DNA from: Exophiala sp. HKRS030
Taxonomy: Eukaryota > Ascomycota > Eurotiomycetes > Chaetothyriales > Herpotrichiellaceae
Assembly (NCBI GenBank): GCA_023897205.1
Contig: JAHWDD010000008.1
Coordinates: forward strand, 744,001 to 808,000
Direction of reading: 5' to 3'
DNA length: 64,000 nucleotides
The position numbers were made by a program, and so were the translations under genes. Each line of letters opens with the position of its first letter. Within the stretch, counting starts at the first letter, position 1. Shown here piece after piece: positions 47,082-59,639 of this stretch. The notes beneath the pieces were generated by a model that was given only the letters and a program-made list of their open reading frames with translations, had not been told where the DNA came from and searched no databases.

Positions 47082-48251
47082 TTAACAAGATACTAGTCTA
47101 GTTATTTTGTTATCTTTACGGTTTCTCTTGACCAGAAATCATTCATTTGAAATGGCAACATGGTGAGACTTATTTTCCCTTCGTTTCTGAACCTGAAAGC
47201 AGGGAGTTCGACTGCTGATCCTCTTCGAGAGCGAGTCCGTGGCTTGGTCGATTCTCTTGCAGAAGAGCAAAGGTCAAAGGGAATGAAACAGATGTGATTC
47301 TCCGACCGATTTGCACCATAGACTGGCCACCTCAGGGAGTTCCTGCTTGAGGAAATGGAGTACTTGTGTATCTTTGGTATGTTCATCATTCATCCCTTTC
47401 AGCTGCATCCTTGGGAGACTTTGTAAAGGCAACATAATTCATCCTCTTGGTTATGTAGCTTGGGTTCTCGCGCCGGCGAACAGAAGTGATGTTCAGAGGT
47501 TGTCGAGTGAAGCGTGAAGTGAGACATTGAAGGAAGAATAGGGCAGAGGCAGAAAGGGATGGAGGGAGAGAGGAGAAGTGCACGGGCAGGAAGGCATAGA
47601 AAGGAAGAACAGAAAAGAACAGAAAGAGGCGACAGGATGAAAAGGTGAGTGGAGTGGGGCCTGGCATCCCGCACTGACTACTTTTCGTTCTGCCTCGCCC
47701 TGACTCGTGCTGCAAAGGCCTCTGACGTACGTACTGGACAGTCGTGGGCCCCCTAGGTGCCAGCATTTAACCCTACAAGCCAGCTCCCTCTCGACCTCGC
47801 CTTAATTCGCGCATGCGCCTCTATCATACGTACCTATTACAGAGAGTTCTCCCGCACAGGATTCCTGGTGCCTGCCGGTACATCTCCTCGACGCCTTCTT
47901 CTGAAGCCAACCTGTCGCCACGAGCAAAATCCCGTGCTCCGCTGACTTCCGATGGTAGAAATGGAGAATCATCGAATACTACTACTGCATGATCGGCTCC
48001 TAAATGGCGTAATGATCAGCACCACGGTCTAGGCACCTGTACCCTGTACTTCTGTAGGAAACCCCGCAGCACACCAGCCCACAGACTGGGACCTTCGCCA
48101 TTTCCCGCGCACAGTTTTAGCGTGGATATCCAACTCATTGGACTACCAAACTGCAAGATGGGCGTTGGGTTTCTCCTAGTGTCCTGTTTGTTCTCGACGG
48201 CAACTTTCTACCACTGCCAAGGCTAGGCATCCAGCATTGTTTCTTCAAATT
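47082..48251. other. Intergenic region, putative ABC transporter promoter
   Basis: No gene is supported. Purine-rich (GGAGGGAGAGAGGAG-like) around 47560-47640, then pyrimidine-rich toward the ABC gene. Confidence 0.4.
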
Positions 48252-51200
48252 ATGAAGCAGGACTTCCCACAATTCTCAGTCGGACCGGCACAAGTAACAA
48301 TGTCGCAGCTCTCGAACAGCTCCGACCTCAGCTTTGGGCCGGCGTATGTTGGCCCCGATAGGAAGTTCGATTTCACCTTACTCTTCGAGGATACCATTTT
48401 GACCATAGTCCCATCGACGTTGTTCCTTGCTGCAGCCATAGCACGAGCAGCATGGCTTTTCAACAGTCCAAACAAGGTCGTCACGTCCTTGAGTCGGTCC
48501 GCAAAGCTAGTCAGTGAACCTGGCCCTCCACTTTAAGCTCATTAACAAATACAGGTATTGCTCTCAGCATTTGCTATGATACAGCTGGCCGTTCTACTCA
48601 TCCGTACAACCAACTTGCAGGTGGCCACCAAAGCATCGGTCCCTGCCGCCACCCTTGACTTCGTTGTGGCATGTGTGCTCTTCATCTTATCGTGCTTCGA
48701 CCACTCCCGATCAATTACCCCATCGCCCATCATAGGGCTCTACCTTCTCTTTTCCGTGGCATTTGACGCTGTCCGACTGCGAACCTGGTACCTAATCAGC
48801 GGCCATGCAGCAAAAGGAATCGCCCACTTACTTACACTCTCCCTGATCACCAAACTTGGCGTTTTGGTCACTGAAGCCATCGAGAAGAGGGCAATCCTCC
48901 TCGAACCCTACCGAGATCTTCCTCCAGAGCAGACCAGTGGTATCTACAACAAATCAGTATTCTGGTGGGTGAATCCTCTACTCAAGCTGGGCTTCGATAC
49001 CACACTACGAACCGAGGATCTCTTCACGCTTGATGAGGCGCTGTCTTCTGCGAGACTTCACCGAAGATTCCAGCTGAAATGGTCGGAAAAGCGAGCGTAT
49101 TCCAGCAACAGTCTCATGTACATGTCTGCTAGTGTGTTGAAGTGGGAGCTCTTCTGGTCTGCCATACCACGATTGCTGCTCTCCGCGACAAGATTCTCTC
49201 AGCCGTTTTTGATTCAAACAACCATCCGTTACGTGAGCGACAGAACAGATCAACCAGCATCTTATGGTTGGGGACTAGCAGCCGCATTCTTCTTGTCTTA
49301 CTTCGCGGTGGCCATATTCACTGCAGCATATCAGCACCTAGCCAATCGCTACTGTACCCAGCTACGTGGCGGCCTGCTGACGCTCCTTTACGACAAGACC
49401 ATCAATCTCAGCCTGACTGCGGTCGATCGGGAAGCCGCAATGACTCTGATGTCCGCTGACACCAACCAGATGGTCGATGTCTTGCCGTTGCTTCACGATA
49501 CATGGTGTGGAGTTCTTGATACCGCCGTTGCTATGTTCATCCTGTACTACTACCTTGGCTCCACGTGTTATGCACCGGCAATCGTCTACGTCATCCAGCT
49601 TGGAAGCACAGTCGGACTTGCCCGTGTCATTGCGCCGTTGCAGAAGAAATGGCTTGATGCAGTACAAAAGCGCGTGTCGTTCACATCAGCACTGCTGAAC
49701 TCGATACGAAATGTCAAATTGCTTGGACTTGGGGCAGTGGTTGAGAATCGTACACATGCCTTACGACTGGCTGAGATTGCTATTTGCAGAGCCTATCGCT
49801 TGGCAGACACAGGTAGAATCGTTGTTCAGAACGGAGCAAGCATATACGCTCCCTTTGCTACTTTTCTTGTTTATTACATCAAGTCGCTCCAATCTGGAGC
49901 CTCCCTGGACATTCCTACAGCCTTTGGAGTTCTGACTATTCTTCGAACCATGGAGGGGCCACTTAATCTTGTGATATTTGCGTCAGTCAGGCTTACTTCA
50001 TCGCTATCCTGTTTCCAGCGTATTCAAGAATACCTTCTCTCCGACTCGCGCAATGACAATCGTTTGTCTCTGCAAGATGTTTACGACTCGGAGGAATACT
50101 GGCAGCCACAGAGTTACTCAGATGCCATTTCACTCAGACGCATGAGTGTGTCCCGAAGCCCAGCGGACGATGCCATTGTCTTGAAAAATTGTTCGTTTGG
50201 TTGGGGGAGGGGCAGTGAGCCAGTCGTCAAGGACATCAACCTATCACTAAGCGTTGGATCCTTTACAATGATCATTGGTCCCGTCGGCTGTGGCAAGTCT
50301 ACTCTTGTCAAAGGTATTCTCAGTGAAACACCACTTTCGCGTGGATTCGTCTATGTCAACAACAATGCCATCTCATTTGCAGACCAAGAGGCCTGGATTC
50401 AGAATGGTACAGTTAGAGATAATATTTGCGGAGCAAGCCAATTATCTGCCGACGCGCTCTGGTACGATGAAGTCATTGCTTGCTGCGGACTGACTGAAGA
50501 TATTCAAAACTTCCCACGTGGCGACGGGACTATCGTCGGCTCTAAAGGACTCTCGCTGAGTGGTGGCCAAAAAGCTCGCTTGGCGCTTGCTCGTGCTGTC
50601 TATGCTAAAGCAGAAACTCTTATCCTTGACGATGTCTTTTCAGGCCTCGACAACGAGACCGAGGAGCTAATATTTCGCAGACTTCTTGCTCACAATGGGC
50701 CGCTGAGGCGATTGAAGACAACAGTGATCCTTGCCACACATGCCATCAGGCGTCTACCCTACGCAGATATGATAATTTCGCTGGGCTCTGATGGCCGGGT
50801 GTCCGAAATTGGCAACTACCTCCAGCTCTCAATAAGTGGTGGGTACGTGCATAGTCTTAATGTGAATGTTAAGCAAGAGCAGCAAGCGGATGACGATACC
50901 CAACACACGCCATCTCGGAAGAAAGCTCACAAAGTGGAGGTCGATCTGGTGGCTGGTGATTCACGCGATGACTTGCTCAGACGCACCGGAGACTGGAGTA
51001 CCTGGAAGCACTGGTTTAAATCTTGTGGATATCTCTCCAGTGCTCTCAGCGTAACCTGGGGTTTCATTTGGATCGTCGCTGTTCAGATGCCGGGTATTTT
51101 GGTCAGAGTCTACTCCTCGAACAATACTTTGGTTGCTGGCGCTGCAGCAAGAACATTCATAATCCTTTTCGGTATGATGGTCATCGTCGCTTCGGGTTCG

Positions 51201-52745
51201 GTAATCCTTCTCGTCTGGCAGATTCTTCTGGATATGCAACCACGAAGCTCGACTGCTCTTCATCTTAACCTGTTGCAGACGACTCTTAATGCGCCACTGT
51301 CTTTCTTTACAAAGACAGATATCGGCTCCATTACGAATCGTTTCAGTCAAGATCTCAATCTTGTCGATATGGAGGTTCCCTTCTCTTGGGCGGATTTTGT
51401 ACTCAGTTTCGTTGCGGCCGTGACCGGCATCGGTCTAATGGTCGCTTCTGGCTCTGGATACTTCGCCACGACCGTCCCCGTTCTTCTCGGGGTGATGTAC
51501 ACTATACAAAAATACTACCTTCGCACGAGTCGACAAATGCGTCTCCTGGACATCGAAGAGAAAGCACCCCTATACACTCAGTTTGGCGAGACAGCGTCAG
51601 GCTTGGCAACGATTCGTGCCTTCGGCTGGGCTGACAAGTTCACAGAGAAGAATATCGAGCTCCTCGACCAGAGCCAGCGTCCCTTTTACCTCCTTCTGTG
51701 CATCCAGCGATGGCTCACTCTCGTCCTGGACTTTGTCGTCACCGCTCTCGTCACCACTCTAATGATCGTTGTAGTCGCGACCCGGGACTCAATCGACCCA
51801 GCCATGGTTGGCGTTGGCCTGCTCTCAGCCGTCGGCCTCAGCCAGTCCCTCACCAACGTGATTCGCACCTGGACGATGATGGAGACGTCTATCGGTGCTA
51901 TAGGCAGGATCAGGGAGTACACGAAATCCACCCCATCCGAACACAAAGCCATCGAATGCGACGACCCACGCCCATCATGGCCAGAGAACGGCGCTGTGGC
52001 TTTCAAAGACTTTGGTGCTAGCTACTCCGTCGAGTCCGACTTGGTTCTCAACAATATCGACCTTGCCATCGCGTCCGAAGAGAAGGTCGGCATTTGCGGT
52101 CGCTCGGGTAGCGGCAAGTCTTCTGCCCTGGCATCACTGTTTCACATGCTCGAATACCGTAGTGGCAACATCATGATCGACGACGTGGACATCGCGCATA
52201 TTCCCCGTGAGACGTTGCGTGGGCGTATCAATGTCATACCGCAGGAACCCTGGTGGATTACCACAGAGTCCGTCCGGTTCAATATGGACCCTTGGAGCTC
52301 CATCCCACATACTGCAACAAAAGGCGGGGCCTCGCTACCCTCAGCCGACCGTGACGAAGCCTTTATCTCCGCCCTGGCCCTCTGCAACGTCTGGCCGGCC
52401 ATCCAAGCTAAGGGCGGACTAGACGCAACCATGGCGCCAGACTTCTTGTCTCATGGCCAGCGACAACTGTTCTGCCTGGCACGAGCAATGCTGCGGCAGA
52501 GTAGGATTATAGTGTTGGACGAATGCAGTGCCAGTGTGGATGTGCGAACTGATGAGCTGATGCAGAAGATTATCCGGAGGCATTTTCAGGCGTGTACGAT
52601 CATTGCCGTGGCGCATCGACTCAATACCATCGCGGACTTTGATCGCGTGTGCGTATTGGGGCAGGGGAAGGTGATTGAGTTGGGAAGTCCTGGGGCATTG
52701 AGGAAGGTTCAGCAAGGGAGGTGGCGGGAGTTGTTGGAGTTGTAG
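48252..52745 (+). CDS. ABC-C (MRP-type) full transporter
   Basis: Exons 48252-48509 and 48555-52745 flank a 45-bp intron (GTCAGT to TACAG); about 1482 residues. The order is a hydrophobic TMD0-like N-terminus, TMD1, NBD1, TMD2, NBD2. NBD1 has Walker A GPVGCGKST (about residue 661), signature LSGGQKARLALARA (754) and Walker B LILDDVFSGLD with Asp instead of the catalytic Glu, as is usual in ABC-C NBD1. NBD2 has GRSGSGKSS (1268), LSHGQRQLFCLARA (1384) and VLDECSASVD with Glu present. Members pump conjugates or drugs at the plasma membrane or vacuole. The ATG at 48300 is an alternative start. The gene is intact and has the highest G+C among its neighbours inside the inversion. Confidence 0.94.
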
Positions 52746-53262
52746 GGAACAGGTGGATGGTCATGGCTCGACCGGTACGGATGTGGAAAGTTTCGAAGCC
52801 TGAAATTGATAATGGTGTATGATAGTCAGTGGGTTCCAAAAATTGGGCAGTGCTACTGAAGTTCAGGAAAACTAATTGCTGTGGCGATGATGCTCACAAA
52901 AATTATTCTCATTGTACTTTGACGAGCTTAATATCACTACTTGAATACGTGTTACCCCTGAGTTGCACAGCGGGTATTAAACGACCAAATTCCTATATCA
53001 AGCCTGTTAAAGTTTGAACATCCTAGCCTTTCCTGAAGATGGATTCGATTTCATGGTGGCAATGCATGGCGCCAAACTTAGTTCGCTCCCAACTCCCAGC
53101 TTACGGTGTTCGGGTCCCGTATTTCTTAATTGGTTTCACCAATCTAGGGTAGACTTAGGCACGAACGCATTGCTATTCAGGGAACGATGAAGTCTGGAAA
53201 CCGGAAAATGTGGACAGTTAAAACTCGGCAGTTAGGGAAAGGGGACATCGATTGGGCTTACT
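52746..53262. other. Convergent intergenic region
   Basis: Between the 3' ends of the ABC-C and GH32 genes. No gene is seen. Confidence 0.5.
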
Positions 53263-54952
53263 CTAAGCTTGGTAATCGGTTATATTCCCTGTCACAATCC
53301 CGCTGGCGTCTTCCAATGACGCCCAAGCGCTATTCAAGCCATACACCGCCGCATTCACTCTTACTCCTGGATTTAAACCGCTTGAGGTGATCTCTATGGT
53401 GTCAAGCGCCTGCTCAGGGAAGAATGAGACGGTGGCGGAAGATTCCCCGCCGTTTATAAAAACTTCTAGAATGCTCCGATCGATTACTCCCTCAACACTC
53501 CAGCTGAGTGAAGAGGCCGAAGGGTTATATGGGCAGCTTGTTGAAAATTTGTCAGTGAAGAATGGGTTGTCAAACCCCTTCACATTACCCCTGTCAATGA
53601 AGAAGGCGCTATCTGGGGCAAGAAAGTAACCTGCGCGCAACGATTCGCCTGAGCGGGATGACCGAAAGGTGAAGTTTGCGGTGCCTGTGATGTTGACGAC
53701 AGGTATGTTGGTAATGTTGATTTGGAAGTAGAGGGCACCGGATGAAACAGTAGAATAAGAAACATCGACGGAACCATTGCCCATGCTCTTATCAATGAGT
53801 GCTGTGGCGTCAGTCACAGCCGACAGATCATACGGCGCGGATACCAGATCATAACCCACTCGGGTGATATTCTTCAAATAGTTGACTCGTGGAAGCGACA
53901 TGGATGAACGCCAGCCTTCTAACGGACCAGTGGGGACAACTTGCGAGTACTGCCAGTTGCTCGTCCAGGCAAGTGATATTTGGTTTTGGTCGCCGGGGAT
54001 ACCGTAGAAGAACTGGCCCGCATAATTGTCTTTCCCAAAATCGCTGATTCGAGCTGCGCCATCAACAGGAGTGAAGACAGTTCCATTGAAAGAGCCTGGG
54101 AAATACTGTGTTATGGAGCCACCGATAGGAGCGCCGGGGTTGATGCTAACTGCGAGCACATACATGGGTTCTGTTTGGCCTTCCATTGGTATCTCCACCA
54201 GATTGGGACATTCGTATTGGTCGCCTAGGAGGCCATGATGGGAAAAATTGGAGACGTGTTGCCATTCTTTGAGATTGTCGGATGTGAAGAACCCTATCGT
54301 GAGAGCCTGGGCATATGATACAACCATTACCCACTGCTGGGTAGGTGCATACCAGCTAACTTTGGGATCTCGGAACTGGCTCGAGTTGTCGCTGAGGACC
54401 GGATTTCCGGGATAAGATTGAAAAGTGTACCCCCCGTCGGTGGAGTACGACAAGGCCTGAGTTTGCGAGGTGGGAGTGTTAATGGTGTAGATGGCAACCA
54501 CACCATTGTTCTGGTGCGGGAAGAAACCAGAAGTATTGTTCACGTCGACTATGGCCGAGCCCGAATAAATGTTGGAGTTTTCATTAGGAGGAAATATAGC
54601 AATCGGTTGGTTGATCCAGTGATATAGGTCTTGAGACGTGGCGTGGCCCCAGTGTTGGTTACCCGCGGTCGTGGAAGTCGGATTGTCTATGCCAGTTAGT
54701 CTGCAATTTCTCGTCGAGCACCGACTTACATTGATAGTATAGGTGATAGGTTCCATTTGCATCCACGAACATGCCATTGGGGTCATTCATAAAGTCTTTG
54801 GGAGGAGAGAAATGGACTTGTGGCCGGAGAGCTCCGCTGTAATTCCCAGGGATTGGAACTCCAGTAGGGACAGAAGGCTCTGCATATTTGGACTGCTGAG
54901 ATAGGGCCTGAGGAACAAAGGCAGCGCAGGCGATGATAATAGAGCGGATCAT
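53263..54952 (-). CDS. Secreted GH32 beta-fructofuranosidase (invertase/inulinase family)
   Basis: Exons 54730-54952 and 53263-54686 flank a 43-bp intron (GTAAGT, ACTAAC, CATAG), joining [21 protein letters not shown]; 548 residues. A signal peptide ([18 protein letters not shown]) is followed by the GH32 catalytic set: nucleophile Asp57 in MNDPNG, Asp181 in FRDPK (transition-state stabiliser) and acid/base Glu233 in YECPNL. The C-terminal beta-sandwich ends with [20 protein letters not shown], the usual module. There are many N-x-S/T sites. It should hydrolyse sucrose or fructans outside the cell. I cannot separate invertase from exo-inulinase by eye. It converges on the ABC-C gene. Confidence 0.95.
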
Positions 54953-56400
54953 GATGGATGGTAATAGGAATGAGTCTCGACGATTCTTTCTGAACTCTTG
55001 CGCTCTTCTTCAGAGGGGCTGTAGAATTAAAGTAGATATGATCCTCTTTCTGGCGTTGTAATAGAAGTTTCTTTTTGTTCGGGGTTATCACCGCCCTGGA
55101 GGGAAGACTGTTCTTGCAATAGGGGTGGGTTTTGTATTTGCTTATGGGCAGTTGAAGCATGAAGTGAATTGTTACTCGTGTGGGTAATATTACACCAGAA
55201 ATAGTGCTGTAGGCTGCAAATAGTTAAATACGGCTTAAAAAGCCGCCTGTCCGCACTTAGTTTGGTCGGTTCCGCGAATCACATTCAAAAGTATGACGTA
55301 GTACCTGAGATCCTCCGGTGATACGCATTCTTTTGCTGCCAATACTAAGTCTCTACAAAGGGAGTCGAACCATCCCCTTCTGGAGAGTCTCAAGGCACGC
55401 GGGACAACTTGGTAAATAGCTCGAATCGCGGAGCCTGCTCCGTGTCGTTGCCAACTTCGCCAGGAGAACAAACTTATTTTGCCGAGGTTGCTCTTCTTAA
55501 CTGTTTATGCGACTTTTCGACGAACGAGAAATCGTAATTTGAATTTTGAGCACCACAAAATTCTATTAGCTTTCTCTCCATTATAGGACAATGGGGACCC
55601 CAGTAAAGGGCGTCGATAGAAGCTCTAGCGTCGGCTATCTTGACCAATAGCCGACACCGTAGCTAGGATCAACTTGAGAATGAATCTCTCGGACCCTTAA
55701 GCTCGGCACGGCGTGGAATTTTTAGGCCGACGATTTCACCGAGGTCGTCTCACAATCACGTTTAGTTTTGCTCGAGCAGTGTAGGTAGACCCTAGCTACT
55801 ATTGAAGCCGACGCGGAGATCCTGGTAGGGTGGGGTGGGTAGCGTGGGTTTCCATGCCGAACAATTTGAGCAGCTAATGCTCACGCGCTCTCAGAGTAGG
55901 ATGGTGAGGCTTCTCATGCCAGTGTCTAGTGCACGGTGTGTGAAGCTTCAACGCGCTATAGCGACTCAACTTGTCGGATGTAGAGTGATTGCAAGCTTGC
56001 TTTGTGGATAAGAGCCAATATTTCGCGCCAGTCGTTAGCCTTGGCTGTTACCAGTGGACGAGTAAGTATTAGTATCTCATAGCCTATCCGTCGAAAGGGC
56101 TTTAAGACTTGGTACCGTGTTGCTGACTTGAACTTGCGCAGTCACCATCGGGCTCTTCCTTGCCACAAGCGTTCTCAATTCCGCAAAGGACCGCAACGAT
56201 ACTGGATCTTACTGGATTCCTATTGCCGTCCAGTCTGCGTGGGCTTACGAGCTATTAAGCCTTGCGATTGTGTGAGAGTCAAAGACGAGGCCTTTCTAGT
56301 GGGTCCAGTTATAGATGTCAGTAATGACGGTTACCATCGTCCGGCTTATCTTGTGCGTCTGCTAATCCTTCTTACGTCGCTTATCTATATGTAACATGCG
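54953..56400. other. Intergenic region upstream of the invertase
   Basis: Putative promoter near 54953-55200. A 78-residue minus-strand frame at 55235-55471 (SPEDLRYYVILLNVIRGTDQ) looks protein-like, but its family is unknown to me and it is not called. No other gene is seen. Confidence 0.4.
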
Positions 56401-56887
56401 GTCTACATCATCTAAAAGTTTCTTTATCTTGGTTTAATGGTAAATATTAGGCTTAAGGCCTAAATCTTTACTCTTTTCTTTCTCATTAGCTAGTCTCTTT
56501 AATCTTATATTATACTTATAATTAAAGAATAATAATCTTAATAACTAAATATCTTTTAATTAGTCATAATAGAGCTTCTTCTAATGTTACTTTTTTTTCT
56601 TAATCGCATTTAAACTTGAAAATATTAGTAGACTTTTCTTAGATTATAATATTATTAAAAATTTAATGATTATTAGTGTTATCTTTAGGATCTATATTAG
56701 CCCTAATTAATTAGTTTTTATAAAGAAATCTTCACTTTAGTTTAGGATTTTTTAGTTATAAAGATAATATTTTAAATCTCACTTTAAAAGATAACTTTAT
56801 ATCTAATTAAAGATATTAATATAAAGAGATATATTATTAATGAATAAGAGTATTATTATCTAATATTTATACTTTATATCAAAAGAA
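56401..56887. repeat. AT-rich RIP-like tract
   Basis: Dense TTAA/TAAT words and stops in all frames, merging into the family-B copy at 56888. Confidence 0.6.
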
Positions 56888-57183
56888 CCAGGTCATATCG
56901 TAATAGGGAAGAGTATAGCGTAATAGACCTTTATTAATGAGTGACTAGCTAAGTGATAGCTAAATAAGGACTTAAAGAGCTTAAGGAGTGAAAAGCCCAT
57001 GAAGGGGGGTAAAGACCTCCTTATATAGACATAAAGGAGAGCCTATATAGAAGGCTTTAGAACAGAATAGACTATTGATTATAAATTAATAGTCTTACCA
57101 TACTCAGCCTTGCGCAGTGTGCTCAGCCTTACGCGGGTCAACTGGTTAACACTTTGAACTTAGAATAGTTAATATAGTCAACA
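56888..57183 (+). repeat. Family-B repeat, second copy
   Basis: Matches 46783-47081 along its length (CAGGTCATATCGTAATAGGG ... CAGCCTTGCGCAGTGTG ... ATAGTCAACA). It is less RIP-changed near its end. Confidence 0.8.
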
Positions 57184-57447
57184 CTTTACTAAGTATTCTT
57201 ATGTCCGCTTTTTATTCGAACTTACTATATAACATTAAAAAATGTTTTCTTAACTGATATAAAGAGTCATTAAGACGTTAACATTATGTAAAGCATTCTA
57301 GATGGATCTCGTACGGATAGAACAAAAGTTTCACTAGGTTTAATAAGAGACTACTGTAACAAGTGAGCATTAGCTTATAGCAGAAGAAATGATCTTTACG
57401 CGCGAAGTAGCCCCTGCGTGATATATCACAGACTTAGCTCCCCGCTC

Positions 57448-57452
57448 CCGCA
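57448..57452 (-). other. Swapped target-site duplication half (TGCGG on minus strand)
   Basis: CCGCA on the plus strand, directly before the solo LTR; reverse complement of the bases before 32817. Confidence 0.85.
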
Positions 57453-57878
57453 TGTTACGAATTAGGCCTCTTATGAGGCCGCAGACAAAGCTGTGACGAC
57501 AGCCGGTCGGCGTTAATACGTCCGAAACACGTGAAAGCCTAAGGGCGTGGTCACATGGTAGGAGTGACTCTCAGAACCCTGAGAAATAAGGCCATAGAGC
57601 CTAGGGGGCTACGGGCTCTGTCAGCTCTCCTGGCTCTCACTACAGAGCCCTTAGAGCCGGAGAGAGCCTAAAAAGGTTGAACAGTTATATATATACAGTT
57701 ATTATATAGCTTTACCACGTAGTTAACTTCGTTCACGATCATACCCATACGTTTTAGTTGTGATCACTTCGCTCTTGTACTCGCTTAAGTACCGCGCTCT
57801 CAGTGACCTCGCCTCTTATACTTCCCGCCTATCGAGACCATACGTCTTGTGACACCCTGTGTGGAGCGAAATGTAACA
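57453..57878 (+). repeat. Solo LTR of the Gypsy-type family
   Basis: 426 bp, TGTTACGAATTAGG...ATGTAACA, the same length as both LTRs of the full element and in the opposite orientation. It is the least mutated of the three copies. Its flanks do not match each other (CCGCA left, GCTAA right). Confidence 0.93.
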
Positions 57879-57883
57879 GCTAA
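57879..57883 (-). other. Swapped target-site duplication half (TTAGC on minus strand)
   Basis: GCTAA on the plus strand, directly after the solo LTR; reverse complement of 40407-40411. Confidence 0.85.
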
Positions 57884-58135
57884 GCACGATAAGACTCTTA
57901 ATTTATAATTATTAGTTTATTCTATTCTAAAGCCTTCTATATAGGCCTCTCTTTACGCCTATATAAGGAGGTCATTATTCCCTTTATGAGTTAACACTTC
58001 TTAAGCTCTTTAAGTTCTTATTAAGCTATCACTTAGCTAGTTATTCATTAATAAAGGCCTATTACACTATGCTCTTTCACTATTATAATATAACCTAATT
58101 CTCTTAATACTTATTAACGATATTAACTAAATCTA
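57879..58135 (-). repeat. Family-B repeat, 5' part
   Basis: The reverse complement matches 46775-47003, stopping exactly where the LTR was inserted (the TTAGC before CTTACGC). Its missing end is at 40407-40491. Confidence 0.85.
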
Positions 58136-59639
58136 GTGTGTTTAATAGAGAAAGATCTTTCGTTAATATTTATTAGTTACTTAACTTCCTTACACACTTT
58201 AGAAAGTATGTATTATCTTTTAAGTGATAAAAGTAAGAGATAAGGGGAAAGTAATAGAACTTACTAAAAAGGACTTATTAAGATAACTACCTAGGGTTAA
58301 TAGTGTAAATAAAATGGCCTTGTCTAAAGATAGTAGGTATAAATGTTATTAACTAATCTTTAATCCCTCTTTAAGGGATAGGCTCTTAAAAGTGAACTAC
58401 CTACTTAAATGACACCGGCGGATATAGTTTAAAAATTGTGTCGCGACGCGCATGTGAAACCTGTCCTTAGCGAAAGACAGAGTTTTAACCATTTTGATAG
58501 CGAATGTATTGAAGGTAAGTTATGTGAAATGCTATGTATCTAGTGAATACGTGCCTTGACTTAAAAATATCTGAGGTACTTATGTTACGGAGCGATGAGA
58601 TAGATTGCAGGTTCAAGTTTATTGTCACTGTCGAATAAGTTCGTATATTAAATAGCTATCATCGTGCTGAATGCCTACTTCCGAGTTATAGTTGAGGATC
58701 TGCTGCCAGGCTTGCCGTCTGATTTGCAAGTGAGAACGGCGTACAGAGCAATATAGACAGTCACCTAAAACACAATAAGCCAACGTGCTCGCAAAATCCA
58801 GGGTTTGATTACAGTGGTCGTCTCCCTCGGGAAATAAATACGCCAGGAAGGTTTTGGCCCATCGGTCCCTAGCACATAGACACTCGAGCTGTAACTCGAA
58901 CTGTCGAAGCGTTTGCTAGTGGGAAGAATGCTCTTCTAGTGTACAGAATGTGTAGCGCCTCTGCACTCGGTAACGACATCCCGGTTTAAGTGTATTGTAC
59001 CCAACCAGTGTGCTTGAGTTGTGCAACGCAGGATGTTGTCGTCTTTCACGACTGTCTCTCGGTTCAAAACGCCCGGATCTGCTGAGATTACCCTACGAAA
59101 TCCCGCCACTTGACTGCCGCCACCTGAATTGCAACCATCCGGAAATCCACGTCGGAGATAGCAAATACTGTTACTCAATTACATCCACTTCAATCCTCCA
59201 ACGCCTTTTATTGAACGGCTTCGACGGCAATGCAAAGGAAAATTTTGCCCGATTTGAGGAAGTGGTGCTAACCGTCCAGACTTTGGTGACGCAAACAGAG
59301 AGGCAATCACATAACATAAGATTAGACAATGCTACTAAGCGTTGCCTACGCCACAAGTCCACGCTATTTGAGGAACCGAGTATCCGCGGTTCCATACCCC
59401 ATGGCTTATTTCGAATAGACTGCCACAAGCTTTTTCGTAGGCCATGTCATCAGGTCCCACAGTACGTCACTTCACCAAGAGTTGCTGGTCGCGGAGCCGA
59501 CACTGTTGGCGGCTCGAGGGCGGGGTATGACGGAGAGAGAAAATCAAGCTCTTATATTAGGTTAGGTACAAGATGCTCGTCGACTCTCCCCAAAAGTCTC
59601 ACATGAACAGCTTCTTGAATTGAAGCTTTCCTGATCTGA
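58136..59639. other. AT-rich tract then intergenic DNA
   Basis: AT-rich and stop-dense to about 58430, then normal composition. A 203-codon plus frame at 58995-59606 has no recognisable domain and an uncertain start, so it is not called. 59400-59639 is the likely promoter of the sugar transporter. Confidence 0.4.

Larger units (their letters stand above)
40407..57452. other. Inferred 17-kb inversion between inverted LTR copies
   Basis: Both bounding LTR elements have mismatched 5-bp flanks that become perfect duplications if this block is flipped. The flip also rejoins a family-B repeat whose halves now lie at 40407-40491 (plus) and 57879-58135 (minus). The block holds the TRI12-type pump, the ABC-C pump and the GH32 invertase. 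Confidence 0.82.

Noticed and set aside
55340..55400. tRNA-like GGTTCGACTCC box on the minus strand
   Set aside because: The T-arm stem does not pair and no A box or acceptor stem fits, so it is not a tRNA.
40407..57452. A biosynthetic gene cluster around the two efflux pumps
   Set aside because: No synthase, cyclase, P450 or tailoring enzyme is present between or beside the pumps.
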